Assembly (NCBI GenBank): GCA_944321125.1
Contig: CALUKD010000002.1
Coordinates: 186,001-250,000, forward strand
DNA from: Candidatus Butyricimonas faecavium
Lineage (GTDB): Bacteria > Bacteroidota > Bacteroidia > Bacteroidales > Marinifilaceae
Direction: 5' to 3'
DNA: 64,000 bases
Each line of letters starts with the position of its first letter. Position 1 is the first letter of the stretch. The translations under genes were made by a program, and so were the position numbers. The notes beneath the pieces were generated by a model that was not told the origin of the DNA, made no database searches, and was given only the letters and a program-made list of their open reading frames with translations. This document shows, in pieces, positions 26,747 through 36,081 of the stretch.

Positions 26747-27799
26747 ATGTTTAGATTTGCACATCCTGAATTATTATACTTGCTGATTATCATACCATTG
26801 TTAATTGTTTTTTACGTGGTAGCAAGGATTCGGAAGAGAAAAGCGATTGCAGAATTCGGGAGTCCCGAGTTATTGGCGACATTGATGCCTTTGCAATCTT
26901 ATAAGCGAGAGACATTAAAATTTGTGCTTGTTCTGATAGCTTTATTTTTCGTCATTCTTGGGGTTGCAGGTCCTCAATTCGGGTCAAAATTGCAACAGGT
27001 AAAAAAAGAGGGTGTGGAATTGATTATTGCACTGGATGTGTCGAATTCTATGATGGCACAGGATATAAAACCCAGTCGGTTGGATGCGGCGAAACAAGCT
27101 ATTTCTCGGATGGTAGAAAAATTAAGTGATGATAAAGTCGGATTAGTTGTATTTGCAGGAGATGCTTACGTGCAATTACCGATCACTACGGATTATTCTT
27201 CAGCTAAATTATTCTTATCGGGAATTAATACCGATATAGTACCAATACAGGGTACAGCAATAGGAACGGCAATAGACTTGGCAGCTAAATCATTCACTCC
27301 GGACACAGAGGCTTCGAAAGCGATTATCGTGATCACGGATGGAGAAAACCATCAGGACGATGCGATTGCTGCGGCTAAAGCAGCTCGAGAGAAAGGTATC
27401 TACGTACACACGATTGGGATGGGATTGGCACAAGGAGGACCGATTCCGGAAAAGGGGAATCCTGGACAATACATGAGAGATGGAGGTGGTAACCCTATTA
27501 TATCCAAGTTAGATGAGGAGATGTTGAAAGAGATCGCTAAGGCTGGGGAGGGAATATTCGTGCGCGCAAGTAATTCGAACGTGGGATTAAATACTTTGTT
27601 GGATGAGATTGAACGTATGGATAAGACATTGTTGGAAGAACGAGTCTTTAGTGATTATGCTGAAAAATATCAGTATTTTTTGATCATGGCGTTGATATTC
27701 GTGTTGTTGGATTTTGTTGTATTAGGACGTAAAAATAAGAATTTCTTGAAAATCAACATATTTGGAAGCGAGGCGAAAAGTGTTGGAACGAATCGGTAA
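26747..27799 (+). CDS. batB: Aerotolerance VWA protein BatB
   Basis: The protein has 350 residues from the ATG at 26747; the frame is open further upstream, but that part lies in the AT-rich repeat. Membrane helices lie near residues 8-26 and 56-76. The VWA domain carries the MIDAS motif DVSNSM (DxSxS) and TDGENHQDD, and a C-terminal helix lies near 310-330. It is the partner of BatA with the same topology, and the VWA domains are predicted to face the periplasm. batC starts 17 bases downstream. Confidence 0.93.
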   Translation: MFRFAHPELLYLLIIIPLLIVFYVVARIRKRKAIAEFGSPELLATLMPLQSYKRETLKFVLVLIALFFVILGVAGPQFGSKLQQVKKEGVELIIALDVSNSMMAQDIKPSRLDAAKQAISRMVEKLSDDKVGLVVFAGDAYVQLPITTDYSSAKLFLSGINTDIVPIQGTAIGTAIDLAAKSFTPDTEASKAIIVITDGENHQDDAIAAAKAAREKGIYVHTIGMGLAQGGPIPEKGNPGQYMRDGGGNPIISKLDEEMLKEIAKAGEGIFVRASNSNVGLNTLLDEIERMDKTLLEERVFSDYAEKYQYFLIMALIFVLLDFVVLGRKNKNFLKINIFGSEAKSVGTNR

Positions 27800-27816
27800 A
27801 TTTTAAACGAGATATT

Positions 27817-28608
27817 ATGGTGAAGGTATTGATAACGATGGTTGTAGCTGTATTTATAAGTTTGCCATCGGCTGCACAGCAGGAACGAAAGTTTATCCGG
27901 GATGGTAATGATCTGTTTAGTAAACAGGATTTTGAAAAAGCTGAAGTGGAATATCGTAAAGCTTTGGATGCAGAAGTAAAATCATACGAAGGTGCATTTA
28001 ATTTGGGGGATGCACTTTATAAGCAGAAAAAGTTTGACGAGGCATTACAACAATTCCAATCGTTGGTTCAGAATGAAAAAGACAAGGAAAGATTAGGGGA
28101 GTTGTATCACAATATTGGGAATACCCTTTTGGCTATGAATAAGTTGGATGAAAGTATAGAGGCTTATAAACAGTCATTGAGAAATCGTCCGAATTCACAG
28201 GAGACAAAATATAACTTAGAATTTGCTCGTAAGCAGAAGCAAGATCAACAAAATCAGGATCAAAATCAGGATCAAAACCAAGATCAAAACCAGGATAAAA
28301 ATAAGGATCAGCAGGATCAGAATAAAGATCAGCAGAATAAGGACCAGAACAAGGACCAACAGAATAAAGATCAAAACCAGGATCAGAACAGGGACCAACA
28401 AGATAAACAAAATCAAGATCAGAAAGATCAACAAAATAAAGACCAGCAACAGCAGGAACAACAAGTTCAGCCTAAAATCTCGAAAGAGGATGCTAAACGT
28501 TTGTTAGAGGCCTTGGAAGCGGACGAAAAGAAAACACAGGAAAAGGTACAAAAAGATAAAGTTCAAGCACAAAAGGCAAAGAAGATGAAGATTGAGAAAA
28601 ACTGGTAA
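27817..28608 (+). CDS. batC: BatC, TPR protein with long Gln/Asp/Asn/Lys repeat
   Basis: The protein has 263 residues. A signal peptide (to about residue 21) is followed by TPR repeats (about 22-140: FSKQDFEKAEVEYRKAL, FNLGDALYKQKKFDEALQQF, HNIGNTLLAMNKLDESIEAY). A low-complexity tract follows (about 145-215) built from DQNQ, DQNK and DQQN units, then a Lys-rich tail. TPR-containing BatC is thought to scaffold the Bat complex on the periplasmic side. The tract is encoded by related 12-base units and could vary in length. The repeat also opens other frames on both strands, which are not genes. Confidence 0.9.
   Translation: MVKVLITMVVAVFISLPSAAQQERKFIRDGNDLFSKQDFEKAEVEYRKALDAEVKSYEGAFNLGDALYKQKKFDEALQQFQSLVQNEKDKERLGELYHNIGNTLLAMNKLDESIEAYKQSLRNRPNSQETKYNLEFARKQKQDQQNQDQNQDQNQDQNQDKNKDQQDQNKDQQNKDQNKDQQNKDQNQDQNRDQQDKQNQDQKDQQNKDQQQQEQQVQPKISKEDAKRLLEALEADEKKTQEKVQKDKVQAQKAKKMKIEKNW
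28241..28460 (+). repeat. Degenerate 12-base repeats coding for the DQNQ tract of BatC
   Basis: The units are variants of aatcaggatcaa, the first three nearly identical, and later ones change to aataaagatcag and aacaaggaccaa. The period is 6 or 12 bases and all units stay in frame. Confidence 0.8.
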
Positions 28609-28655
28609 CTTTGTACGTTTTTCAGAGGGATAATAAAGAATTAAAAGATAAACAA

Positions 28656-30473
28656 ATGAAGTCATTCATTATCATATTATTATTATGTGTTTTTGGTGGG
28701 TCTAAGTTATTTGCCCAAAAGATAGAATTTATCGCATCTGCACCTTCCGTCGTGGAAGTCGGAGAGCAATTTCGTCTTTCTTTCGTGTTGAACGGCAAGG
28801 GGGAGAACTTACAAGTTCCCACGATAAAGGGATTTGATTTACTGGCAGGACCGTCGTTGAGTACCTCTTCTAATATCACGATAATCAATGGTGATATGAA
28901 ACAAAATTTAGAGTACACGTACACTTATATTTTGGAAGGGCAGGAAGAAGGAGAGTTTACGATAGAGCCGGCCACGATCACCGTGGACGGCAAAGAGTAC
29001 AAATCTCAGCCTTTGAAAATAAAAGTGATTAAGGGATCCGGGCGACCTCGGAATAGTACCCAAAGTTCCGGGAATATTTCTGAGAGTCGGGGAAGTACTT
29101 CGATTACGGATGATGATTTGTTTGTGCGAATGGAAGTGAGCCGTAATACGCTTTATGTGGGTGAGAGTTTGACGGCCACGCTAAAAGTATACGCCCGGGT
29201 AAATCTGGTTGATGTACAGGGGAAAAAGATTCCGCCTTTTGATGGGTTTCTGACAGAAGATGTGAAGATTCCCCAGATACAATTGGAACGTGAGGAATAT
29301 AATGGGAAAATATATGATAGAGTTGGCGTGTTACAAAAAACGATTCTTTTTCCGCAACATGCCGGGACATTGACGATTGAACCTTATGAATTGTATTGTC
29401 TTGTTCGCCAGCGGGTAGGTGGTCGTGGAGGTAGTATTTTTGACGAATTCTTCGGGAATTCTCGTGATGTCCGTGTACTCTGTAAAAGCAAACCCGTGAA
29501 AATTACAGTGAAACCCCTACCCGAAGCTGGAAAGCCTTTAGGATTTAGCGGTATGGTGGGAACCCTTGCGATGACAACCTCTATATCAACTGACACATTG
29601 AAGGCGAATGATGCTTTGACATATAAGGTCGTATTACGTGGGAATGGGAACATGAAATTGTTAGAAGCTCCGAAAATCACATTCCCGCATGATTTTGACG
29701 TGTACGATCCGAAAGTGACACGGGATATAAACGGAACGTCCGGAACTGTCACGTTTGAGTATCTGGTGATTCCTCGTTATGCGGGTGATTACAAGATTCC
29801 AGCTGTGCAATATTCCTACTTTGATCCGCAAGCCGGTGCTTATAAGATGTTGAAGGGAAAAGAATACTCGGTTTGGGTTGAAAAGGGAAATGAATCCAGT
29901 CAAGGATCTGGGGAAGCTGCTTTACAATCATTCAAAAAAGAAGATGTCAGGATGTTGGGACAGGATATTCGTTATATTAAAACACACAAGAATGATCTCC
30001 GTCCGAAAGGTGTGTTGTATTTTGCCACGATGGAATACTGGTTGAGCTTCTTGATCCCTTTTGTACTTTTCGTAGTAGGGATGATTCTTAATCGTCGCCG
30101 GATTAAGGCGAATGCTGATTTGGTACGGGTAAAGAGTAAAACAGCAAACAAAATGGCTCAGAAGCGTTTGCGGGCAGCTGCAGTTGCGATGAAAGCAGGA
30201 AATTCTGAATTATTTTATCAAGAGACATTAAACGCCTTGTGGGGATATGTAAGTTATAAACTGAATATTGCTGCATCAGAATTGAATCGGGATAATATCA
30301 GTGATCACTTGACTCGTCGGGGGGCAGATACGATGTTAATTCAGAGTTTTATAGAGGTACTTGATCATTGCGAATACGCTCGGTATGCCCCGGGTGCTAA
30401 TCAGGGAGAAGAGATGGATAACGTGTACAAGGATAGTATATCTATTATTACGAAATTGGATAAAGCGATATGA
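28656..30473 (+). CDS. batD: Oxygen tolerance protein BatD
   Basis: The protein has 605 residues from the ATG at 28656; an in-frame TTG at 28611 would add a charged, non-signal extension. A signal peptide (to about residue 20) is followed by three to four Ig-like beta domains (VVEVGEQFRLSFVLNG, VSRNTLYVGESLTATLKV, DALTYKVVLRGNGNMKL), one membrane helix (near 457-476, LSFLIPFVLFVVGMIL) and a cytoplasmic helical domain. BatD is the large periplasmic component of the Bat system. It lies 47 bases after batC and 53 bases before batE. Confidence 0.92.
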   Translation: MKSFIIILLLCVFGGSKLFAQKIEFIASAPSVVEVGEQFRLSFVLNGKGENLQVPTIKGFDLLAGPSLSTSSNITIINGDMKQNLEYTYTYILEGQEEGEFTIEPATITVDGKEYKSQPLKIKVIKGSGRPRNSTQSSGNISESRGSTSITDDDLFVRMEVSRNTLYVGESLTATLKVYARVNLVDVQGKKIPPFDGFLTEDVKIPQIQLEREEYNGKIYDRVGVLQKTILFPQHAGTLTIEPYELYCLVRQRVGGRGGSIFDEFFGNSRDVRVLCKSKPVKITVKPLPEAGKPLGFSGMVGTLAMTTSISTDTLKANDALTYKVVLRGNGNMKLLEAPKITFPHDFDVYDPKVTRDINGTSGTVTFEYLVIPRYAGDYKIPAVQYSYFDPQAGAYKMLKGKEYSVWVEKGNESSQGSGEAALQSFKKEDVRMLGQDIRYIKTHKNDLRPKGVLYFATMEYWLSFLIPFVLFVVGMILNRRRIKANADLVRVKSKTANKMAQKRLRAAAVAMKAGNSELFYQETLNALWGYVSYKLNIAASELNRDNISDHLTRRGADTMLIQSFIEVLDHCEYARYAPGANQGEEMDNVYKDSISIITKLDKAI

Positions 30474-30526
30474 AGGTTAAAATTAGAAGCTAAAAACTAA
30501 GGTTAAAAACTAAAAGTTGAAAAAGA

Positions 30527-31282
30527 ATGAAAAGGATATATATAATATTAATATTGCTCTTATCCGGTGTAGTGACCTATGCGGCTGATGTAAAGACGTT
30601 GGCAGAGAAGGCAACTAAAATGTACCAGGAAGGCGACTATCAGAAAGCGATTGATTTGTATAACGAGATGCTGTCCGATAACATGGAGTCTGCAACTGTG
30701 TATTATAATTTGGGAAACTGTTATTACAAACAAGGGGAGATTGCGAAAGCTATATTGAACTATGAGCGTGCCTTATTGTTACATCCGGGCGATAATGATA
30801 TAAAATATAATTTGAAGATGGCGCAACAAGCCACGGTTGATAATATCAAGGTGTTACCGGAATTATTCCTTGTACGTTGGTATAATGCTTTTGTCACTGC
30901 TTTCACGGCTGATCAATGGGCATACATGTCTGTTATTCTTTTTATAGGATTTTTGATTATGGTAGCCTTGTTCTTCCATGCGACATCCATATCTTTAAAG
31001 AAAAGTTGGTTTACTTTAGGGGTAAGTATGTTGTTGGTATCCGTGATGACTATTTTCTTTGCTTTGAAACAATATCATCGGATGACCGACAGAGATAGCG
31101 GGATTATAATGACTCCCAGCGTAGTGGTACGAGGGGCTCCGGATAATAGTGGAACCGAATTGTTTGTGATCCATGAAGGACTGAAGGTGCAGGTTATCGG
31201 AACTTTAGGTGATTGGTACAACGTGCGTTTGGCTGATGGAAACGAGGGATGGATTACTAAAACAGATTTGGAAAAAATATAG
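30527..31282 (+). CDS. batE: BatE, TPR protein with SH3-like domain
   Basis: The protein has 251 residues. A signal peptide is followed by two TPR repeats (about 24-95: MYQEGDYQKAIDLYNEML, YYNLGNCYYKQGEIAKAILNYERAL), two membrane helices (near 130-150 and 160-180), and a C-terminal bacterial SH3 domain (about 190-251, SGTELFVIHEGLKVQVIG, GWITKTDLE). This is the usual BatE layout. It closes the operon; a terminator lies at 31313-31348. The gap before it holds ctaaaaact-type repeats. Confidence 0.92.
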   Translation: MKRIYIILILLLSGVVTYAADVKTLAEKATKMYQEGDYQKAIDLYNEMLSDNMESATVYYNLGNCYYKQGEIAKAILNYERALLLHPGDNDIKYNLKMAQQATVDNIKVLPELFLVRWYNAFVTAFTADQWAYMSVILFIGFLIMVALFFHATSISLKKSWFTLGVSMLLVSVMTIFFALKQYHRMTDRDSGIIMTPSVVVRGAPDNSGTELFVIHEGLKVQVIGTLGDWYNVRLADGNEGWITKTDLEKI

Positions 31283-31312
31283 TAGTGGGTGATATAAGAA
31301 TATCTAGTGAAG

Positions 31313-31348
31313 GGGGTAACTGAAAAATAAACAGTTGTCCCTTTTATT
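31313..31348 (+). terminator. Rho-independent terminator of the Bat operon
   Basis: A 10 bp stem (ggggtaactg / cagttgtccc, two G-T pairs) with a 9-base loop is followed by ttttatt. It lies 31 bases after batE. The rest of the gap to dnaX (to 31621) is AT-rich; TAAATTTG at 31562-31569 and TTACTTTG at 31554-31561 are candidate -7 elements. Confidence 0.75.
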
Positions 31349-31621
31349 ATTAGATCATACGATTAGTGATTGAAACGTTCCGATTAAGCACTATAAAGTG
31401 AAAGGAAACAAGGACAATTCAACTCATCTTTATCTTGGTTATAAACTATCTATATTTCGTCGTTATTTAATATTCTGACACGTAAATTCCCTTTTCTCAT
31501 CTATTCTTGGGGTAGAAGAAAAATTATTAAGTTTTGTGGTGTGATAAATCATTTTACTTTGTAAATTTGTAATCCGGTACGATTTTTACTCGTGCTGGGT
31601 AACAACCAGTAATAGATTATC

Positions 31622-32737
31622 ATGGAGAATTTTATTGTTTCGGCACGTAAATACAGACCTGCAAGTTTTGACACGGTGATTGGGCAGCGCTCGATTACAT
31701 CCACGTTGAGGAATGCAATTCTTAATAGGCAACTGGCTCAAGCTTATTTGTTTTGTGGCCCCCGTGGAGTGGGCAAAACAACTTGTGCTCGTATATTTGC
31801 CAAGACGATTAATTGTATGAATCCACAACCCAATGCCGAGCCTTGTAATGAGTGTGAGTCATGTAAGGCGTTTAATAGCGGACGCTCGTTGAACATTCAC
31901 GAGTTGGATGCTGCCTCCAACAATAGCGTGGATGATATTCGAGGTTTGGTTGATCAAGTGCGTATTTTGCCTCAGGTGGGGAAATACAGCGTGTATATTA
32001 TTGATGAGGTACATATGTTGAGTGCCTCGGCTTTCAACGCTTTTTTGAAGACATTGGAAGAACCGCCAGCTCATGCTATTTTTATTTTGGCAACGACTGA
32101 AAAGCATAAAATATTACCGACGATCTTGTCACGTTGTCAAATTTACGATTTTAGCCGAATAAAAGTACCTGACACTATTGAACACCTGAAGCGAATTGCA
32201 GCCAAAGAGGGAATACAGGCAGAGGAAGAGGCATTGAATGTGATTGCACAGAAAGCTGACGGGGCTATGCGTGATGCTTTGTCGATTTTTGATCAAGTTG
32301 TAAGTTTCTGTGGAAAGGACTTGACCTATGATAAGGTTATCGAGAATTTAAACGTGTTGGATTACGATTATTATTTTAAGTTGACAGATTTATTCCGTGA
32401 TGGTAAAGTAGCTGAAACATTATTGCTTTTTAACGAGATCATGGAAAAAGGTTTTGATGCTGGCAACTTGATTTCCGGATTGGGGCGTCATTTCCGTGAT
32501 TTATTGGTTGCCAAGGAAGAGGTTACGGTGCAACTGTTGGAGGTAAGTGCTTCCATCAAGGAACGTTACCTGAAACAAGCGAAAACTGTAACTCCCGAAT
32601 TCATATTTGATGCATTGAAAGTGATCGAGCAATGCGAGATACAGTATAAAATGCGTGTGGAGAAGCGTTTATGCGTGGAACTCACTTTGATCAAGTTATG
32701 TCAAATTAATGAACTAAAAAAAAAAGTCTTAGTATAG
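31622..32737 (+). CDS. dnaX: DNA polymerase III gamma/tau subunit, zero-frame (short) product
   Basis: The frame encodes 371 residues with all clamp-loader ATPase features: Walker A CGPRGVGKTTCA (near 45), the zinc module NCMN, PCNECESC, the DEVH box (IIDEVHMLSASAF), sensor ATTEKH and the Arg finger in LSRCQIYDF, then the domain III helical collar. It stops at TAG (32735-32737) just after a run of ten A. The missing C-terminal part continues in the -1 frame. The short product corresponds to a gamma-like form and the slipped product (about 576 residues) to a tau-like form. The alternatives are a true inactivating frameshift or an assembly error. Confidence 0.9.
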   Translation: MENFIVSARKYRPASFDTVIGQRSITSTLRNAILNRQLAQAYLFCGPRGVGKTTCARIFAKTINCMNPQPNAEPCNECESCKAFNSGRSLNIHELDAASNNSVDDIRGLVDQVRILPQVGKYSVYIIDEVHMLSASAFNAFLKTLEEPPAHAIFILATTEKHKILPTILSRCQIYDFSRIKVPDTIEHLKRIAAKEGIQAEEEALNVIAQKADGAMRDALSIFDQVVSFCGKDLTYDKVIENLNVLDYDYYFKLTDLFRDGKVAETLLLFNEIMEKGFDAGNLISGLGRHFRDLLVAKEEVTVQLLEVSASIKERYLKQAKTVTPEFIFDALKVIEQCEIQYKMRVEKRLCVELTLIKLCQINELKKKVLV

Positions 32738-33351
32738 AGGAGTTTACTGGGCTATTGAAGATTGCTAATTTTAATGGAAAATTCCAGCAATCGGGAGGTG
32801 TGACAACGGCTTCGGTTGTGGGGGAAATGCCTTCTGTTCCTGCCGGAAAAACGAATGTCTATAAAGCGGAACCGCCACGTTCATTTAAATTGAAAATGGC
32901 CATGGCGGAAACCCGGGAAGACCAGCGGATCCAACAGGAAGAGGGAGGTACAAAAGTCGAGGATAACCGGGTAAAGGCACAATGTGAATTTACGGTGGTG
33001 GATGTTGTTTCGGCGTTGGAAAATTACGTTGCAACTTCTCTAGAAGACACGACGATTAAGATAGCCTTGACTTCTCATGCCCCCCAAGTACAGGGGTTTG
33101 TCATCACTCTTGAGGTTGATAATGATATTTTGTTGTCCAAGATGATGGATATACATCCTTATTTACTCTCGTTTCTTTCCAAAAAGCTGAATAATGGTTT
33201 TATTACCTTGAATGTTCAAGTTTACACGGAACCGGAAAGTGGTGAGGAAAAAAGACGACTTTTTACGGCCAAGGATAAATTTGACCATTTTGTCGAGATC
33301 AACCCTGCTGTGAGCGAGTTGAAAACTTTGTTCGGGTTGGAGATTGAATAA
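32713..33351 (+). CDS. dnaX: DnaX C-terminal (tau-like) part in the -1 frame
   Basis: This frame opens at ACT right after a TGA (32710-32712), shares the A run, and continues for 212 codons. It reads TKKKSLSIEEFTGLLKIANFNG and ends in a beta/alpha domain (VDVVSALENYVATSL, LEVDNDILLSKMMDIHPYLLSFL). The tail resembles the C-terminal domain of Bacteroidetes DnaX proteins. It has no good start codon of its own (only TTG at 32755) and no Shine-Dalgarno sequence, so it is probably made only as a fusion with the upstream frame. Full length would be about 576 residues, normal for the family. Confidence 0.8.
   Translation, partial: TKKKSLSIEEFTGLLKIANFNGKFQQSGGVTTASVVGEMPSVPAGKTNVYKAEPPRSFKLKMAMAETREDQRIQQEEGGTKVEDNRVKAQCEFTVVDVVSALENYVATSLEDTTIKIALTSHAPQVQGFVITLEVDNDILLSKMMDIHPYLLSFLSKKLNNGFITLNVQVYTEPESGEEKRRLFTAKDKFDHFVEINPAVSELKTLFGLEIE
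32716..32725 (+). other. Run of ten A: probable slippage (frameshift) site in dnaX
   Basis: The run is read CTA AAA AAA AAA GTC in the zero frame. A -1 ribosomal shift, or one extra A in the mRNA, joins the two dnaX frames. The zero-frame stop lies 9 bases after the run. No strong stem-loop follows, so slippage by RNA polymerase is at least as likely as a ribosomal shift. Confidence 0.65.
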
Positions 33352-33437
33352 AATAACTTTAGGAGTTTATATACGAATTTATTTCCCCATAGTCTTCGTT
33401 TATTCGCTGGTTTCCCTTTATAAGGGGGGAGTTAAAA

Positions 33438-33458
33438 CCTTACCGATCTTTGGTAAGG
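33438..33458 (-). terminator. Terminator between dnaX and the antiporter
   Basis: A 7 bp stem (ccttacc / ggtaagg) with a 7-base loop is followed on the minus strand by ttttaac. It fits as the end of the minus-strand antiporter transcript. A second small stem (ccctt/aaggg) lies near 33414-33427. Confidence 0.5.
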
Positions 33459-33520
33459 AGTATCTACTCCTTCTCTCTTTATAGAAGAGATGACTGAAAG
33501 TTGGAGAAACTTTTTTATTG

Positions 33521-35785
33521 TCAAATTGTTTCTCCTGCGGCTAGATGGAGTAATTTGTCTTTTTCACCGACGATCCAAACTACGTCTCCGACCTCGAAGG
33601 TGATATCTGGGGTGGGATTCATGGAGGAGGTTCCGTTGCGTTCGATGCCGATTACGAGGCAAGCGGCTTTGTCTCGAATACCGGATTCCCGGATGGTGCG
33701 TCCTACAAGTGGTGTGTTAGCCTCAATAGTGAATTGTTCCAAACTGACTTCCGGGGGACGCTGTTGTTCAAGTTCATGTTTCCGTTTTTCTATACGATTT
33801 TCAACAAATTCACGGAAGACGTTTATTTCTTTGTCTGTGGCGGCTACAATGATGTGGTCGAAAGGATACAGGCGTTCATCCCCTCCGGGAATATTGATTC
33901 GTTCTTCTCCCCGGATGATAGTTACCACGCTGACCCCGCAAATTTGACGAAAATTCAATTCCTTTAGTGTCTTGCCGACACTGGGTGAAGATTGTGATAC
34001 TTCGAAATCTGCAAGGTGGAGATCCCGATCGAGTAGGTGTTTGACGAAACATTGTTTGATCGGAGATTTGCGTTCTTGTTCCTGCTGGCGGGCAGTGAAA
34101 TTACGCAAAAAGCGACGTTCCAGTTGTATGGAATATTTTTTTAATCGTTTGGAATAAATGAAGAACAGGGTAACTGCGGTGGCGATCACCAGCAGGAGCC
34201 CGGCGGCAACGTTCACGAGGCTGGATATGACGAACATCACGATCCCAATGCAAAGCGCTACCCGTAAGACAATGAGGGAAACAAGTGGTCCTCGGTTGTA
34301 TTTGCTATCACTCCATAACTGCTGGAATTCTTCCGAATGATTCTTTTTCATCATGATTGCCCGTAGGAAAGGAGAGATAAGTAGTAGGATAGCAACAGCG
34401 CTAACAAGGTTACCTTGTATTCCGGGAAGTTCCTTGCGGATTAATGGGGTCAGATATTGCAGGAAAAGAGCTATCGTGAAGACGGACAGGATGGTATAGG
34501 TGATCACGATGCGGCATAATGCTTTTAGTAGCTGATGCCATGTACTTTTATGGCGGATCGTGTTTGTTCCCGTGCTATACCTGTCAAGGAAATGAATCCA
34601 GGGTGTCGGCAAGTGTTTAGTCATGAATTGGTAAGCAGGGTCTGCCAAGCGGATCATGTAGGGAGTAAAAAAGGTGGTGATAACGGAGACGGTGACTACG
34701 ATAGGGTAGAGATATTTATCCGTCACGTGTAGAGTCATACCGAGACTTGCGATAATAAAGGCAAATTCACCGATCTGTGCTAACGAAAAGCCTGATTGGA
34801 TAGCAATTCGGAGGTTTTGTCCGGACAGAAGAATGCCGGAAGCGGCAAACGTGATTTGTCCGGCTATAACAACCATTGTGATTAGTAATATCGGAAACCA
34901 GTACTCGATGAGCATGTCAGGATCGATCATCATTCCGACAGACACGAAAAAAATTGCCCCGAAAAGATCTTTTACGGGTTTAATGAGACGTTCTATATTC
35001 TCGGCCTCGATAGTTTCTGCTAGAATAGAGCCCATGACAAAAGCTCCCAAGGCGGAGGAAAAACCGGCTTTCACGGCAAGTAGAACCATACCGAGACAGA
35101 GTCCTAGAGACACGACTAATAAAGTTTCCCCATTGAGCCATTGTTTCGTTTTTTTCAGAAAGGTTGAAATTAGGAATATTCCGGTAATGGACCAGAAAAC
35201 AAGGAAGGCGATGAGTTTTAGAATACTATAGACCATTTCTATGCCTTCAAAATGTTTGCTGACGGCTAATGTAGAAAGTAATACCATGAGGACCACAGCG
35301 AAAAGGTCTTCCACGACAAGAATTCCGAAAACGACTCCTGCGAAACGCTGATTGCGGAGGCCCATGTCATCAAATGCTTTGAAAATGATGGTGGTGGATG
35401 ACATCGAGAGCATACCTCCAAGAAAAAGGCTATTCATGTGGCCCCAGCCGAGTGACAGTCCGGTGATGTAACCCAGCATCATCATGGCCCCCACGATGGT
35501 GAGGGCACTGATCATGGCCGTCCCTCCGATGTTCATGAGTTTTTTGAAACTAAAATCAAGCCCTAGGGCAAACAGGAGAAATATAACCCCGATGTCAGCC
35601 CAAATGTGAATGTTCTCGGCATCCATGATCATGGGACCTCCGAAAGTGTAGGGCCCTGCAATAATACCTGCCATGATATATCCCAACACGACAGGTTGTT
35701 TTAGCCATTTAAAAAGGATGGTTATCAATCCGGCGGAAAATAAGATAATCGCCAAATCCGATATTAGGATAGGAATGTCTGACAT
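33521..35785 (-). CDS. CPA2-type monovalent cation:proton antiporter with two TrkA-C-like domains
   Basis: The protein has 754 residues. The first 400 or so form 12-13 membrane helices with typical CPA2 segments (GYIMAGIIAGPYTFGG, LFALGLDFSFKKLM, LSMSSTTIIFKAF, AFVMGSILAET). More membrane segments lie near 425-545. The C-terminal cytoplasmic part has two TrkA-C/RCK-C-like domains (SSPSVGKTLKELNFRQICGVSVVTIIRG and EANTPLVGRTIRESGIRDKAACLVIGIER). No TrkA-N nucleotide-binding domain is seen. It probably exchanges K+ or Na+ for protons across the inner membrane. It is transcribed divergently from the phosphate-transport pair. Confidence 0.9.
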   Translation of the reverse strand: MSDIPILISDLAIILFSAGLITILFKWLKQPVVLGYIMAGIIAGPYTFGGPMIMDAENIHIWADIGVIFLLFALGLDFSFKKLMNIGGTAMISALTIVGAMMMLGYITGLSLGWGHMNSLFLGGMLSMSSTTIIFKAFDDMGLRNQRFAGVVFGILVVEDLFAVVLMVLLSTLAVSKHFEGIEMVYSILKLIAFLVFWSITGIFLISTFLKKTKQWLNGETLLVVSLGLCLGMVLLAVKAGFSSALGAFVMGSILAETIEAENIERLIKPVKDLFGAIFFVSVGMMIDPDMLIEYWFPILLITMVVIAGQITFAASGILLSGQNLRIAIQSGFSLAQIGEFAFIIASLGMTLHVTDKYLYPIVVTVSVITTFFTPYMIRLADPAYQFMTKHLPTPWIHFLDRYSTGTNTIRHKSTWHQLLKALCRIVITYTILSVFTIALFLQYLTPLIRKELPGIQGNLVSAVAILLLISPFLRAIMMKKNHSEEFQQLWSDSKYNRGPLVSLIVLRVALCIGIVMFVISSLVNVAAGLLLVIATAVTLFFIYSKRLKKYSIQLERRFLRNFTARQQEQERKSPIKQCFVKHLLDRDLHLADFEVSQSSPSVGKTLKELNFRQICGVSVVTIIRGEERINIPGGDERLYPFDHIIVAATDKEINVFREFVENRIEKRKHELEQQRPPEVSLEQFTIEANTPLVGRTIRESGIRDKAACLVIGIERNGTSSMNPTPDITFEVGDVVWIVGEKDKLLHLAAGETI

Positions 35786-36081
35786 GGTGTTTATTTTTGC
35801 AGGAGCAAAGTTAATGATTTTTGATTTGAATGAATAAATGTCGATTATCTTTGTGTGGATATGAAAAAAATGTTCGAAAAGGGGGCGTGCTGGGGGCTGT
35901 ACTTGCGATGATTGTTGTAGAGATGTTGCTTTCTGTGGAATAAGTTGTTGTGAGGTTACCGTTGCTATACATTTTTGTCATCCGGATTTAAGTGTGTGGA
36001 AAAAAAGATTGTATATTTTGTTTTTTTTAACACGCATATCCGCGTAGGGATACTACATTTGTGTGCTAATCAATAAAAAAT
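35786..36081 (+). other. 296-base divergent intergenic region
   Basis: TATCTTTG at 35847-35854 and TACATTTG at 36054-36061 are plus-strand -7 candidates; the second lies 21 bases before the DUF47 gene but lacks a TTG at the right distance. A 37-codon frame (35830-35943, ending VLGAVLAMIVVEMLLSVE) contains the first motif and is not counted as a gene. Confidence 0.35.

Noticed and set aside
28216-28507. Long frames in the other plus frame and on the minus strand within batC
   Set aside because: They result from the 12-base codon repeats. Their products are monotonous Ile/Leu/Val or Lys/Arg/Ile strings without real domains.
33501-35231. Several plus-strand frames opposite the antiporter gene
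   Set aside because: The minus strand encodes a full-length CPA2 transporter with all expected membrane segments, so these are shadows.
35830-35943. A 37-codon frame with a hydrophobic end between the antiporter and the DUF47 gene
   Set aside because: It contains a TATCTTTG promoter element and its composition is not convincing. There is no sign of conservation from the sequence alone.
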